Notes: generated from the sequence alone by a model not told the origin. DNA of 64,000 bases from Fimisoma sp964619315 (GCA_964619315.1 CAZUEH010000001.1:161526-225525); one strand, 5' to 3'. Shown: positions 33,673 through 43,277, numbered from the stretch's first letter. Translations and numbers: made by a program.

Positions 33673-34998
33673 CTATTCTCCTTTTTCGCCTTTTTCTCTG
33701 AATACAAACTTAACAGATGTTCCTTCAAAGCCAAATCCTTCACGGATTTTATTTTCCAAATATCTTGCATACGAGAAATGCATCAAGTCTCGTTTGTTTA
33801 TTTGGAAACTGAATAAAGGCGGTTTAACTGCCACCTGTGTAACATAGTATATTTTGAGCCTTTTACCTTTGTCTGAAGGTGGCTGCTTCATCATTGTGGC
33901 ATCAGCAATAAGGCTGTTAAGTTGACCTGTCGGAACTCGCATAGCTCTTTTTTCTGCTACATATTTAGCCATCTGAATTACTTGGTTAATTCTCTGTTTA
34001 TCTTTGACAGAAATGAAAATAATCGGTGCATAAGACATAAACAGCAATTCTGATTGCAACTCTCGTTTGAAGTCTCTCATGGTATTAGTTTCTTTTTCTA
34101 GAAGATCCCATTTGTTTACGGTAACAACGATACCTTTGCCTGCTTCATGAGCCACGCCAGCAATCTTCTTGTCCTGTTCTGTAAGCCCTTCCGCCGCATC
34201 TATCATAAGCACACAAACATCGCATCGCTCTATAGCCGCAACCGCACGGATTACACTAAATCTTTCGATGCTCTCGTTTACCTTACTTCTTCGTCTAATA
34301 CCAGCAGTATCGATTAAAATATATTTTTCCCCGTCTATTTCAACAGGGGTATCTACAGAATCTCGAGTAGTTCCCGCTATCGGTGAGACGATAACTCTGT
34401 TCTCTCCTAACAGGCAGTTAATAAGAGAGGATTTGCCTACATTTGGCTTGCCTATTACAGCAACCTTTATATTTTCCTCTTCTTCGTCTCCTGCGCCCTC
34501 TGGAAAGCTTCTAACTATTTCGTCTAAAACATCTCCGAAGTTAAACATGTTAGCAGCAGAAATAGGTATAGGTTCTCCCAAGCCCAGTTCGTAGAAATCA
34601 TAAAAATCATCAGGTAACTGAGTTGGTTTATCAATCTTATTTACTATTAGAAGTACTGGCTTGCCTGTACGCATAAGCATCATTGCAACTTCCCTATCAG
34701 GCGTTGTCAATCCATCCTTGCCATCTGTAATGAACAAGATAACATCAGCCATATCCATAGCCACTTGTGCTTGCTCTCTCATCTGGGAAAGGATTACATC
34801 TTCACTACTAGGTTCTATTCCGCCAGTATCTATTAATGCGAAGTGAACAGCGTTCCACTCGGCCTCCGCATAGATTCTATCCCTGGTTACGCCAGGAGTA
34901 TCCTCCACTATTGAAACGCGGCGCCCTACTATTCTATTAAAGAATGTGGATTTGCCTACGTTTGGTCTGCCGACTATGGCAACTATAGGTTTACTCAT
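33673..34998 (-). CDS. der: GTPase Der (EngA), 50S ribosome assembly
   Basis: 441 aa. Two tandem GTPase domains: G1 motifs GRPNVGKST near the N terminus and GKPNVGKSS at about 180, with NKID and NKWD G4 motifs, followed by the C-terminal KH-like domain. It is an essential late 50S assembly factor. A TTG at 35001 is in frame, but the ATG at 34998 has GGAGG eight bases upstream. It overlaps the ftsY stop. Confidence 0.97.
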   Translation of the reverse strand: MSKPIVAIVGRPNVGKSTFFNRIVGRRVSIVEDTPGVTRDRIYAEAEWNAVHFALIDTGGIEPSSEDVILSQMREQAQVAMDMADVILFITDGKDGLTTPDREVAMMLMRTGKPVLLIVNKIDKPTQLPDDFYDFYELGLGEPIPISAANMFNFGDVLDEIVRSFPEGAGDEEEENIKVAVIGKPNVGKSSLINCLLGENRVIVSPIAGTTRDSVDTPVEIDGEKYILIDTAGIRRRSKVNESIERFSVIRAVAAIERCDVCVLMIDAAEGLTEQDKKIAGVAHEAGKGIVVTVNKWDLLEKETNTMRDFKRELQSELLFMSYAPIIFISVKDKQRINQVIQMAKYVAEKRAMRVPTGQLNSLIADATMMKQPPSDKGKRLKIYYVTQVAVKPPLFSFQINKRDLMHFSYARYLENKIREGFGFEGTSVKFVFREKGEKGE

Positions 34999-35890
34999 CA
35001 AAAATTCCTCCTATGAAATCTTCAGGGACAAATTCCCTTAGATCCTCTATTCCTTCGCCTACTCCAATATATTTTATAGGCAAATCAAATTCATCAGCAA
35101 TTGTCACGGCAATACCGCCTTTGGCAGTTCCGTCTAGCTTAGTAATTACTATTCCTGTAACATCTGTTACCTGACCAAATTCTTGTGCTTGTGAAACTGC
35201 ATTTTTTCCAGTGGTTGCATCAAGAACAAGCAATGTTTCTCTTGCTGCGTCAGGGTATTCCCTGTCGATTACTCTATTCATTTTTTCAAGTTCAATCATC
35301 AGGTTTTTCTTGTTTTGCAGTCTTCCTGCTGTATCACATATTAAAACGTCTATGTCCTTAGCATTTGCAGAACGAATTGCATCAAATATAACTGCCGAAG
35401 GATCGGCTCCTTCCTGATGCTTTATGACATTTATATTGTTTCTCTGTCCCCATATTGCAAGCTGCTCTGCTGCTGCCGCTCTAAAAGTATCAGCTGCCGC
35501 TAGCATTACTGTCTTGCCTTCTTGTTTGCACTTATAGGCTAATTTGCCTATAGTGGTTGTTTTGCCTCCGCCATTTATACCAATGACTAATACTATAAGT
35601 GGAGATTCATTAGAAAGCTTATGTCTTTCCCCTTTATCCACTAATTCTATCATAATAGCTTTGAGGGCGTTTTTCACTCCTTCAGGGCTTGTTATCACGT
35701 TAGTTTTTATAGTCTCTCTCAGTTTTTCCATTATGGACATAGTGGTGTTCATACCAATATCAGAGGTTATTAGTGCTTCCTCAAGTTCATCCATTAACTC
35801 TTCATCTACCTCACCTCTCGCCATAACGACATCAGTGATTTTTTCTGAAAGTCTTCCGAAGAAGGATTTTTTTTCTTTAAAAAGTGACAT
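34991..35890 (-). CDS. ftsY: Signal recognition particle receptor FtsY
   Basis: 299 aa. N-terminal helical bundle, then the SRP GTPase NG domain: GINGGGKTTTIGKLA, AADTFRAAAAEQL, DTAGR, TKLDGTAKGG and the end GVGEGIEDL. Unlike E. coli FtsY it lacks a long acidic A domain, as is usual in Firmicutes. The frame opens at a TTG (35905), but the ATG at 35890 follows AAAGGGG. It is placed between smc and der. Confidence 0.96.
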   Translation of the reverse strand: MSLFKEKKSFFGRLSEKITDVVMARGEVDEELMDELEEALITSDIGMNTTMSIMEKLRETIKTNVITSPEGVKNALKAIMIELVDKGERHKLSNESPLIVLVIGINGGGKTTTIGKLAYKCKQEGKTVMLAAADTFRAAAAEQLAIWGQRNNINVIKHQEGADPSAVIFDAIRSANAKDIDVLICDTAGRLQNKKNLMIELEKMNRVIDREYPDAARETLLVLDATTGKNAVSQAQEFGQVTDVTGIVITKLDGTAKGGIAVTIADEFDLPIKYIGVGEGIEDLREFVPEDFIGGIFDE

Positions 35891-35922
35891 TCTTACCCCT
35901 TTCAAGTTTTAGCCAAAAGTAA

Positions 35923-38900
35923 TTAAAGATCAAACTCATCTCCCATTCTCAAAGATAAAAGCTTTGAGATTCCCTGTTCAGGCATGGTCACACCATATAA
36001 AACATCGGCATGTTCCATCGTTGCCTTTTGGTGGGTTACAATGGCAAACTGTATTTCTTCAAACTTGCGCAAATATTTTGCGAATCTGTCTATGTTGTTA
36101 TCATCTAAAGCCGCCTCTACCTCGTCTAAGATACAAAACGGTGTTGGTCTTGTTTTGAGGACTGCAAACATAAGCGCCATAGCTGTCATGGTTTTTTCTC
36201 CACCAGACATTAGGTTTATGTTTTGCAGCTTCTTTCCTGGTGGCTGAGCCACTATCTCTATTCCAGCCTCTAATTGATTATCTTCATCATCCAGTCTTAG
36301 CTCTGCGTATCCGCCTCCAAACAAGGCTTTAAAAATCTCTTCAAAGTTTATTACTATTTCGTCAAAGCTTTCTTTGAACTTAGACTTAATAGTTTTTTCC
36401 ATGTCATCTACAATTGCTTGTAATTGATCCATGGCATCAGTAATATCCTTTTGTTGCTCGGAAAGGAATTCATATCTCTCCTTAACTTGAGCATATTCCT
36501 CAATAGCTCCTACATTTACATCTCCAAGTTCTCTAAGCCTATTCTTTATCTCACGGCTTTCCTTTTGAGCAGTGGACATAACAAAATCATCCTTCTTAAA
36601 CTCAATTGCTTGAAGATATGAAACTTCAAAGTCTTCCCACAGCTTTTCTTTAAGTGTATCTAGCTGCGTTTCGTTCTTTGCCAGTTTTATTTCCTGTTGA
36701 TATTTTTGGTCCTGATATGAGTTGAGGGTTTCACCTAAGCTGCTTTGCTCCTTAGTCATTTCTTCAATCTTAGCTGAAAGCTCAGTCTTTTCCTCAGTAA
36801 CCTTAGCTATGTACTCTTCCAGCTCAGTTTTTTCAACAGTTTTTGTCTTAACTGCCTCTTCTACATCTCCCGAGCCAAATAGTAACTCTGTCTTTTCCTT
36901 TTCGAGAGCTTCAAGTTGCTGATCCTTTGCTTCTATCTGTGCTTTGAAATCATTGACACTATCCATTACTCTCTGGAGCATTTGCATAAGGTTTTCTTTG
37001 TGGCTATCCCACTTATTCTTTTCTATCCTAGTAGCCGTAATTTCTTCCATGGCCTTTTCTGACTGTTCCTTTGCCATTTCGTGTTCTTCCATAAGGCTTT
37101 GGATAGATTCTTGTATTTCTTCACCTTGCTTGTGGCACTCGTCTGCTTCTTCCTCTAATTTTGCCGCCATAGATTGCGCATTAGCCAAATCTTGGTCTAT
37201 AGAAACCAGTTGTTGTTCTTGCCTTGAAGCGTTTGATTCCAACTCGTCATAGCTTGCCTTAACAGACTCTATTTTTGCGTTGAGGTTGAAGGTTTCCATT
37301 TGCAAAGTTTTTGCTTGTTCTTCTTCCGATTGAATATCAATGTTCAATGTTTCTAACTCGCCTGCCTGCTTTTGAGCATTATCTTCAAGGGTTATCGCCT
37401 TTTTCTTTATTGCTTCAATTTGCTCAGCAAGTCTAGCAATCTCCCTTTTTCTTTCTAAGAGATTAGCTGTTGTATTTTTATACTTTCCTCCAGTTATTGC
37501 TCCGCTAGCGTTAACAACCTCGCCTTCTAGAGTTACGAATCTTACTCCGCTTCCTGTCTTCTTGGAAAGGTCGATAGCGTCTTTCATAGTTTCTACAATA
37601 GCAACTCTGCCAAGCAAGTATCTAAAGATGTTTTCATATTTTGGATTGTATTTTATAAGATCGCAAGCTAAGCCTTTCATTCCTTGAGCTTGTGCAACAT
37701 CTCTCGTCAAGTTGCCCTTTCCCGCTCTGATGGAACCTACTGGCAAGAATGTCAGTCTTCCTGCTTTATTTTCTTTTAGAGCCTTGACTGCTCTTTTGGC
37801 ATCTTCGTCTGTTTGGCATACGATGTTTTGCAAAGAAGCACCCATAGCAGTTTCTACAGCAACCTCAAGTCCCTTTGGAACTTCCATTAGGTCTGCTGCA
37901 ACACCTTCAACTCCTCTAAGTCCACTTTTCATTATGAACCTTACTGCCCCATTATATCCCTCGTAGTTGTTTTCCATCTCTTCGATGGTTTTTTTACGAG
38001 AGTTATATTGGCTTTCTTGAATTTTAAGATGGCTTACTTCTTTGTTGATTTCTCTTATTTCTTCTTCAATAGCATTAAGCGTTTTTCTTTTTTCTTGTAT
38101 TGTATCTTCGATAGATTTTAAGGCCGTTTCTGTAGTTGCCTTATCTTCCAATGCTTTCTCTAACGCAAAAGTAGAAGCATCTCTGTTTCCGGTCGATTGC
38201 TTCTTCTCTTCAAGTATTTGTTCTTTTCTTTGAGTCAAAGAACTCTTGTAGCTCTCCATGCTCTTTGCTTCCGAACGCTTAGCAGCACCTGTATTGTACA
38301 GATGATACATTTTATTTCTATTTTCGTCTATTTCTTCAAGAAGCTTTGTAACTTTTGTGGTAATTGAACTAGACGCCTGAATCTTTGTCTGTAGTTCGCC
38401 ATCAGCTTCACTAAGTTGTCCTAATATTTCTGTCTTTTGCAATTCAAGCTGCTCTGCGCTTTCAAGCTCTCTACCCATCTTTTCTTTGAGAACAGTAGCC
38501 TCTTCAGTTATTCTTTCGAAGTCCCTTCCTAAGGTATTAAGTCTTTCGGCATCTACACGGCTTTTACCTGTTAGTTCACTTATTTCTTCTACTTTGCCAA
38601 GTAGTTTATCTCTAGCCTGACTTCCTAGTTGTTCTAGGTCATCGTTCTTTTGTCTGCTCTGTGCCAGCTTTTCATCAAGGGATTTTTTCTCTTGTGACAG
38701 TCTGTCTATTTCTTTAGACAACTGTGACATATCCTCTTGGGCACTCTTGCTAGCAGTTTCTAGCTTTTCTATACTCTTCAAAGTAATGTTGATTTCCAAC
38801 TCTTTGAAGCGGTCTCTCAGCTTTAGATATTCCTGAGCTTTAGTGCTATCTTCTCTAAGACCATCTATTCGACCCTCTATCTCGCCAATTATATCGTTAA

Positions 38901-39471
38901 CTCTTTCAAGGTTTGCAGAAGCCGAAGCAAGTTTTCTTTCTGATTCTGCCTTCTTGCTTTTATACATCACAACACCTGCAGCTTCTTCGAAAATTTCTCT
39001 TCTGCTTTCAGGTTTATTGCTTACTATATCTGATATTTTGCCTTGACCAATTATTGAATACCCGTCGACACCAATACCTGTATCCATGATGAGTTCTCTG
39101 ATGTCTCTAAGTCTACAATTGTTGTTATTTATCAGATATTCACTTTCGCCGGATCTATACATACGGCGTGTTATGGCTACTTCGTTATAGTCTATAGGGA
39201 GAATTCCTGTAGTGTTATCAATAACAAGGGTAACTTCCGCCATTCCTCTTGATTTTCTATTGGCAGTTCCAGCAAAGATAACCTCTTCCATCTTGCCGCC
39301 TCTAAGCATCTTAGGGCTTTGCTCACCAAGTACCCAGCGAATTGCATCACTAATGTTACTTTTTCCACTGCCATTAGGACCTACTATACAAGTAACGCCC
39401 TCGTGGAATTCTATTATGGCAGGTTCAGCAAAAGATTTGAACCCATGTAATTCTAATCGTTTAAAATACAT
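35923..39471 (-). CDS. smc: Chromosome segregation protein SMC
   Basis: 1182 aa, typical length. ATPase head split between the ends: Walker A GPNGSGKSN at about 32-40, then C-terminal signature LMSGGEKTM and Walker B CILDEVEAALDD. Two long coiled coils (about 170-500 and 670-1010) flank a hinge with the conserved GGs (RFVTLEGEVVNASGAITGG). It compacts and segregates chromosomes with ScpA/ScpB, which are not encoded here. It overlaps the rnc 3' end by 11 bases. Confidence 0.97.
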   Translation of the reverse strand: MYFKRLELHGFKSFAEPAIIEFHEGVTCIVGPNGSGKSNISDAIRWVLGEQSPKMLRGGKMEEVIFAGTANRKSRGMAEVTLVIDNTTGILPIDYNEVAITRRMYRSGESEYLINNNNCRLRDIRELIMDTGIGVDGYSIIGQGKISDIVSNKPESRREIFEEAAGVVMYKSKKAESERKLASASANLERVNDIIGEIEGRIDGLREDSTKAQEYLKLRDRFKELEINITLKSIEKLETASKSAQEDMSQLSKEIDRLSQEKKSLDEKLAQSRQKNDDLEQLGSQARDKLLGKVEEISELTGKSRVDAERLNTLGRDFERITEEATVLKEKMGRELESAEQLELQKTEILGQLSEADGELQTKIQASSSITTKVTKLLEEIDENRNKMYHLYNTGAAKRSEAKSMESYKSSLTQRKEQILEEKKQSTGNRDASTFALEKALEDKATTETALKSIEDTIQEKRKTLNAIEEEIREINKEVSHLKIQESQYNSRKKTIEEMENNYEGYNGAVRFIMKSGLRGVEGVAADLMEVPKGLEVAVETAMGASLQNIVCQTDEDAKRAVKALKENKAGRLTFLPVGSIRAGKGNLTRDVAQAQGMKGLACDLIKYNPKYENIFRYLLGRVAIVETMKDAIDLSKKTGSGVRFVTLEGEVVNASGAITGGKYKNTTANLLERKREIARLAEQIEAIKKKAITLEDNAQKQAGELETLNIDIQSEEEQAKTLQMETFNLNAKIESVKASYDELESNASRQEQQLVSIDQDLANAQSMAAKLEEEADECHKQGEEIQESIQSLMEEHEMAKEQSEKAMEEITATRIEKNKWDSHKENLMQMLQRVMDSVNDFKAQIEAKDQQLEALEKEKTELLFGSGDVEEAVKTKTVEKTELEEYIAKVTEEKTELSAKIEEMTKEQSSLGETLNSYQDQKYQQEIKLAKNETQLDTLKEKLWEDFEVSYLQAIEFKKDDFVMSTAQKESREIKNRLRELGDVNVGAIEEYAQVKERYEFLSEQQKDITDAMDQLQAIVDDMEKTIKSKFKESFDEIVINFEEIFKALFGGGYAELRLDDEDNQLEAGIEIVAQPPGKKLQNINLMSGGEKTMTAMALMFAVLKTRPTPFCILDEVEAALDDNNIDRFAKYLRKFEEIQFAIVTHQKATMEHADVLYGVTMPEQGISKLLSLRMGDEFDL

Positions 39472-40165
39472 TTACTTCGCTCCTATTTAAACGGGCAATT
39501 GCTGCCTTAGCTGCATTCTGCTCTGCTTCTTTTTTACTTTTCCCTCTGCCATCTCCTAATATCTTGCCATCATAGGAAAGATGTACAAAAAAGGTTTTAT
39601 CGTGAGCCGGTCCTTCTTCCTTGTCTGTCTCGTAGACGATTGCTACGTTTCGGCCATTTTTTTGCAAGGTTTCTTGTATTTCAGATTTGTAATCAGAAAA
39701 CAGCTTTCCTTCAACTGCCGCATTAATAGTATCTGCGAAAACTCCTAACACAAACTGTTGAGTTGTTTCATAACCCGCATCCATATATAAGGCTCCAATA
39801 ACGGCCTCCATTGCATCTGCAAGGATTGAATCCTTGTCTCTACCTCCTGCAACTTCTTCGCCATGTCCGATATATATGTATTGCCCTAGATTGAATTTTC
39901 TAGCTGCCTTTGCTAATGAACTTTCACATACCACGAGTGCTCTAGTTTTAGTAAGTCTGCCCTCTGTAACCGTTTCCATTCTTTTGTAAAGCTCTGCGCT
40001 TATTATGGCATCAAAGAAAGCATCTCCCAAAAACTCCAGTCTTTCGTTGTCCTGATGTTTTGTATTCTTCTCTCTGTTGTATGAACTGTGGGTCAATGCG
40101 CGTTCTAGATACATTTTATTTTTGAATTGATATTTAATTTGGGTTTCGAAAGTTTTAATACTCAC
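39461..40165 (-). CDS. rnc: Ribonuclease III, GTG start
   Basis: 234 aa. The RNase III signature NERLEFLGDAFFDAI (about 40-54) contains the metal-binding Glu and Asp residues, followed by the second acidic site in DAMEAVIGALYMDAG. A C-terminal double-stranded RNA-binding domain has GKSKKEAEQNAAKAAI. It processes rRNA precursors and other duplex RNA. The start is a GTG inside the end of plsX (11-base overlap), with GGAG upstream. Confidence 0.96.
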   Translation of the reverse strand: MSIKTFETQIKYQFKNKMYLERALTHSSYNREKNTKHQDNERLEFLGDAFFDAIISAELYKRMETVTEGRLTKTRALVVCESSLAKAARKFNLGQYIYIGHGEEVAGGRDKDSILADAMEAVIGALYMDAGYETTQQFVLGVFADTINAAVEGKLFSDYKSEIQETLQKNGRNVAIVYETDKEEGPAHDKTFFVHLSYDGKILGDGRGKSKKEAEQNAAKAAIARLNRSEVNVF

Positions 40166-41171
40166 TTAAAGTAATCTCCTCGATTTCCAATACGGAGTTT
40201 TGAATAGTGTCAACTACATTTTCTGAAACATATGGCAATCCTTTTAGGATTGTATTTTTTACTGAATTTGCACTAGATGAACCATGCATTTTCACTACTG
40301 GTCCTTTTATGCCTAATATCGGTGCTCCACCATATTCCGAATAATCAAATTCTGATTTGAGCCCTTTTAGTTTATCAATTAACAGAGCTGCACCTAGTTT
40401 AGCTTTAACTCCATCTGTAAATTTTTTCTTAATAACTTGCAAAATGTTCCAAGCGAGACCTTCTGTAAGCTTTAAAATAACGTTGCCTGTAAATCCATCT
40501 GCAACGATAACATCACATGCGCCTTTTGGTACTTCTCTTGCTTCTACATTGCCTATAAAGTTCAAATGGCTTTGCTCAAGCAAATCATAGGTAGCCTTAG
40601 TTAAGGTTGATCCTTTAGCTGCTTCCGTGCCTATGTTGACAAGTCCAACTCTTGGATTTTTTCTGCCCAAAACTTTTTCCATGTAGATATTGCCCATTAT
40701 TCCAAACTCTAGCAAATTGTTAGGTTTGCAATCAGCATTAGCTCCTGCATCTACAAGTAATGATGGAGTTCCACCAACTATAGGATAAATCGTTGCAAGT
40801 GCTGGTCTATCAATTCCCTGTATTCTTCCTAGTATAAACAAGCCACCTGCTAACAGCGCACCTGTGCTTCCTGCGGAAATAAAGATATCTCCTTCTCCAG
40901 CCTTTATCATATTCATCCCTTTAACAATAGATGAATCCTTTTTTGACCTTACAGCTCTAACTGGGGCATCGTCATTAGAAACCACCTCAGAAGCGTTAAT
41001 AACGCTTATCTTGTTAGGGTCATATTTGTATTTTTGAAGTTGCTCGTTTACCAACTCCTCTTGCCCAATAATAACTATCTCATGTTCTATTTCTTTTGAT
41101 GCAAGTATTGCACCTTCTACTATAGACTCTGGCGCGTTATCCCCGCCCATTCCGTCAAGAATAATTTTCAT
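40155..41171 (-). CDS. plsX: Phosphate acyltransferase PlsX
   Basis: 338 aa. It converts acyl-ACP to acyl-phosphate for PlsY. Family features: MKIILDGMGGDNAP at the start, VSNDDAPVRAVRSKKDSS, ISAGSTGALLAGG and ADGFTGNVILKL. The open frame extends far upstream (to 41327), but the ATG at 41171 follows AAGGAGG and begins the family N terminus. First gene of the plsX-rnc-smc-ftsY-der-plsY-gpsA-miaB run. The acpP gene often found between plsX and rnc is missing here. Confidence 0.96.
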   Translation of the reverse strand: MKIILDGMGGDNAPESIVEGAILASKEIEHEIVIIGQEELVNEQLQKYKYDPNKISVINASEVVSNDDAPVRAVRSKKDSSIVKGMNMIKAGEGDIFISAGSTGALLAGGLFILGRIQGIDRPALATIYPIVGGTPSLLVDAGANADCKPNNLLEFGIMGNIYMEKVLGRKNPRVGLVNIGTEAAKGSTLTKATYDLLEQSHLNFIGNVEAREVPKGACDVIVADGFTGNVILKLTEGLAWNILQVIKKKFTDGVKAKLGAALLIDKLKGLKSEFDYSEYGGAPILGIKGPVVKMHGSSSANSVKNTILKGLPYVSENVVDTIQNSVLEIEEITLSEY

Positions 41172-41208
41172 AATATCCTCCTTGTGTTTGGACACAAAAT
41201 CATACTTT

Positions 41209-41237
41209 ATAATAGCATAAAATGGCCAAAAAGCCAA
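41209..41237 (-). promoter_or_regulatory. Promoter of the plsX operon
   Basis: On the minus strand TTGGCT, a 17-base spacer and TATTAT, about 38 bases before the plsX ATG. No FapR-type operator was seen. Confidence 0.5.
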
Positions 41238-41418
41238 TAAGCCACAGGAATTCTTTTTGAATATTCTGCGATATTTTATTGTCAATATTCGTTGCAAAAC
41301 TTGATATTTAATGATGGTATGCAACATTCTTTAAAAGCCTATTTGAAAGGTGTCTCACTTTGGCTATATTGCTTGCTTATAGCCCCTAAATTTATGACAT
41401 TGAAATCCAATATCCATA

Positions 41419-41447
41419 TTGCACCTAAAATAATCATATGCTATAAT
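41419..41447 (+). promoter_or_regulatory. Promoter of tRNA-Ala
   Basis: TTGCAC, a 17-base spacer and perfect TATAAT, 11 bases before the tRNA 5' end. Confidence 0.7.
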
Positions 41448-41458
41448 AATTTTTACTT

Positions 41459-41534
41459 GGGGCATTGGCGCAGCTGGGAGCGCGTTTGACTGGCAGTCAA
41501 GAGGTCACGAGTTCGATCCTCGTATGCTCCACCA
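41459..41534 (+). tRNA. tRNA-Ala(GGC), CCA encoded
   Basis: Cloverleaf with acceptor GGGGCAT/ATGCTCC, which includes the G3-U70 pair that identifies tRNA-Ala. D-stem GCGC/GCGC, anticodon loop CTGGCAG with anticodon GGC (41492-41494), T-arm ACGAG-TTCGATC-CTCGT. Discriminator A, then CCA. Confidence 0.95.
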
Positions 41535-41539
41535 AAACT

Positions 41540-41570
41540 ATAGAGCACCCAATGGGTGCTCTATTTTTTA
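41540..41570 (+). terminator. Terminator after tRNA-Ala
   Basis: Perfect 11-bp stem (41540-41550 with 41554-41564), triloop AAT, then a T run. Confidence 0.85.
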
Positions 41571-41587
41571 TGGAAATATAAAATATA

Positions 41588-41601
41588 CGAACTCGTGACC
41601 T
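41588..41601. repeat. Inverted 14-base copy of part of tRNA-Ala
   Basis: CGAACTCGTGACCT is the exact reverse complement of tRNA-Ala bases 41502-41515 (end of the variable loop and T-arm). Read on the minus strand, the adjoining bases (to about 41620) look like a degenerate anticodon arm, so this may be a fragment of a tRNA gene. Confidence 0.5.
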
Positions 41602-41635
41602 AAGGGGTCGAGGGGAATGCTTGGAGATTATCTCC

Positions 41636-41671
41636 CAACAAAACAAAACCGGAGACAAGTTTGTCTCCGGC
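41636..41671 (-). terminator. Terminator of the flavin reductase gene
   Basis: Perfect 10-bp stem CCGGAGACAA/TTGTCTCCGG (41650-41671) followed on the minus strand by TTTTGTTTTG, about 100 bases beyond the gene's stop. Confidence 0.65.
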
Positions 41672-41774
41672 AAAATATTTGTATTTTGTTGAATCGCGTT
41701 CTTTTCAACTTCTGTCAAAAGCCCTTATTGTGTTCGATTTGGTGAGCTTTACTTGAATCTTCCAACTTTTACAA

Positions 41775-42341
41775 TTATTTTTTCAAGCCAAGGCCATCCT
41801 TAAACGCTTCTCCGACTCTTTCTACAACTCTAAAATAGCCATTTGTGTAAGGGTCGTAAGCTATTGCATCTACCTTTGTAATGTCTACTTTATCCCCTTT
41901 CATTACTCTTTCATCAGCCGTTGTGTTAACAACCTTGCCTATTACCCCACAGCCAAATTTATTGGTTTGATATTCAATAAATTCACACTCAAGACAAAGT
42001 GGGAATTCATTAACTATTGGTGCATCAATTAAATCAGATTTGATAGCAGTAAGTCCACTGTTTTCAAATTTTTTGAGCTCCTTGTTGCCAGAAACCACTC
42101 CGAAATAATCTGCTTCAACGACGTGCGCCGCATCTGCAATACTAACGGTAAATGCACCTCTTGCTTTGATATTTTTCACGGTTTTATGAGTTTCTGTCAA
42201 ATTCAGAACAACATTGCCGCTTTCTTGCATTGTTCCCCAAGCCGCATTCATAACATTGACACTTCCATCCTCATTGTAAGTTGCAACCATCAGTACAGGC
42301 ATCGGAAATATTCCTTCTGTTAAACCAAGCTTTTTTCTCAT
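41775..42341 (-). CDS. Flavin reductase domain protein (flavoredoxin-like)
   Basis: 188 aa. FMN-binding split-barrel of the flavin reductase family: PMPVLMVATYNEDGSVNVM, AAWGTMQESGNVVLNL, THKTVKNIKARGAFTVS and SGNKELKKFE. In anaerobes these proteins carry FMN and pass electrons or reduce flavins; the partner is not known. The frame is open to 42386, but the ATG at 42341 is preceded by AGAGAGGA and begins the domain. It stands alone with its own promoter and terminator. Confidence 0.87.
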   Translation of the reverse strand: MRKKLGLTEGIFPMPVLMVATYNEDGSVNVMNAAWGTMQESGNVVLNLTETHKTVKNIKARGAFTVSIADAAHVVEADYFGVVSGNKELKKFENSGLTAIKSDLIDAPIVNEFPLCLECEFIEYQTNKFGCGVIGKVVNTTADERVMKGDKVDITKVDAIAYDPYTNGYFRVVERVGEAFKDGLGLKK

Positions 42342-42394
42342 GTTAATGTCCTCTCTTCTATAATGTCTTGACTCTGCTAGTTTCATTTCTCATA

Positions 42395-42423
42395 ATTATA
42401 TCAATTAACTTTTGAATATTCAA
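42395..42423 (-). promoter_or_regulatory. Promoter of the flavin reductase gene
   Basis: On the minus strand TTGAAT, a 17-base spacer and perfect TATAAT. Confidence 0.65.
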
Positions 42424-42664
42424 GCATCTCTAACTTTTGAGAGGACTTTATTAAGTAGTAATTGCCCAAATTTTATTGAGCTAGTACTCCTTTTTTGTTA
42501 AACATAGTTTCATAGGCCAGTCCCTTCTGCGGGAATTATTAGAGATAAGTTGAATCAAATTCTTTTAATGAAGACTTTTCAAATTATATAATGCGGGCGA
42601 TTGAATGAATTTATTTTAATGATTAGTATAACCAAAAATAATATTTTAGGAAATACTTTTAGTA
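42424..42664. other. Gene-free stretch between flavin reductase and the hcp remnant
   Basis: AT-rich, no open frame with a ribosome-binding site, no RNA gene or clear hairpin recognised. It may hold decayed sequence related to the neighbouring pseudogene. Confidence 0.5.
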
Positions 42665-43168
42665 TTAGCCGAGGATTTTTCCAAGGTCCTCTTCTGGCGT
42701 TGTAATAGGAGTTAATGCATAGTTCTTCACAAGAAAATCCAATACATTTGGTGAAACAAATGCTGGCAACGTTGGCCCAAGAAAAATATTTTTTAGCCCT
42801 AAATGAAGAAGTGTCAACAAAATGCAAACTGCTTTCTGTTCGTACCAAGAAAGTACCAAGGTAAGTGGCAAATCATTTATTTCACATTCAAAGGCTTCAG
42901 AAAGTGCAATTGCTACCTTGATAGCAGAGTAAGCATCATTGCACTGTCCCATATCCATAATTCTTGGCAATCCACCAATCTCACCTATATTTAAGTCGTT
43001 AAATCTATACTTACCACAGGCAAGGGTTAGAATAATAGTGTCTTCTGGTGTCTGTTTTACAAAATCAGTATAATAGTTACGACCTGGCTTTGCTCCATCA
43101 CATCCTCCCACTAGGAAGAAATGCTTGATTGCGCCACCTTTTACTGCCTCTATTACTTTGTCAGCAAC
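42665..43168 (-). pseudogene. hcp: Remnant of hydroxylamine reductase (hybrid-cluster protein)
   Basis: About 168 codons matching the C-terminal third of Hcp (full length about 540 aa). Recognised by VGGCDGAKPGRNYYTDF, LACGKYRFN, MGQCNDAYSAI and SWYEQKAV, which carry several hybrid-cluster ligands. The frame has a stop (TAA, 43169-43171) just before VADKVIEAVKGGAIKHFF, and no upstream part of the gene, so the N-terminal cluster-binding domain is gone. No start codon with a ribosome-binding site. Most likely a deletion remnant. Confidence 0.88.
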
Positions 43169-43249
43169 TTATATTTTTCATTACATAGCCCATCTTAAAA
43201 GCCCAAGGTAACGAGGTTGTATTTAGAAAATAAATTTAGTATTTTGCAT

Positions 43250-43259
43250 ATGTATACAT
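43250..43259. promoter_or_regulatory. GTATAC palindrome, distal
   Basis: ATGTATACAT, a perfect 10-bp palindrome with the same GTATAC core as the gntR start-site box, 18 bp from a second copy. Confidence 0.4.
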
Positions 43260-43267
43260 TTTTTTAT

Positions 43268-43277
43268 TCGTATACAA
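43268..43277. promoter_or_regulatory. GTATAC box overlapping the -35
   Basis: TCGTATACAA matches TnGTATACnA and overlaps the -35 of the promoter at 43271-43299. Confidence 0.45.

Noticed and set aside
41497..41718. Open frame of 73 aa over tRNA-Ala ending in TRIELVTS
   Set aside because: It lies on top of the tRNA and a terminator and is the well-known artefact of translating tRNA sequence.
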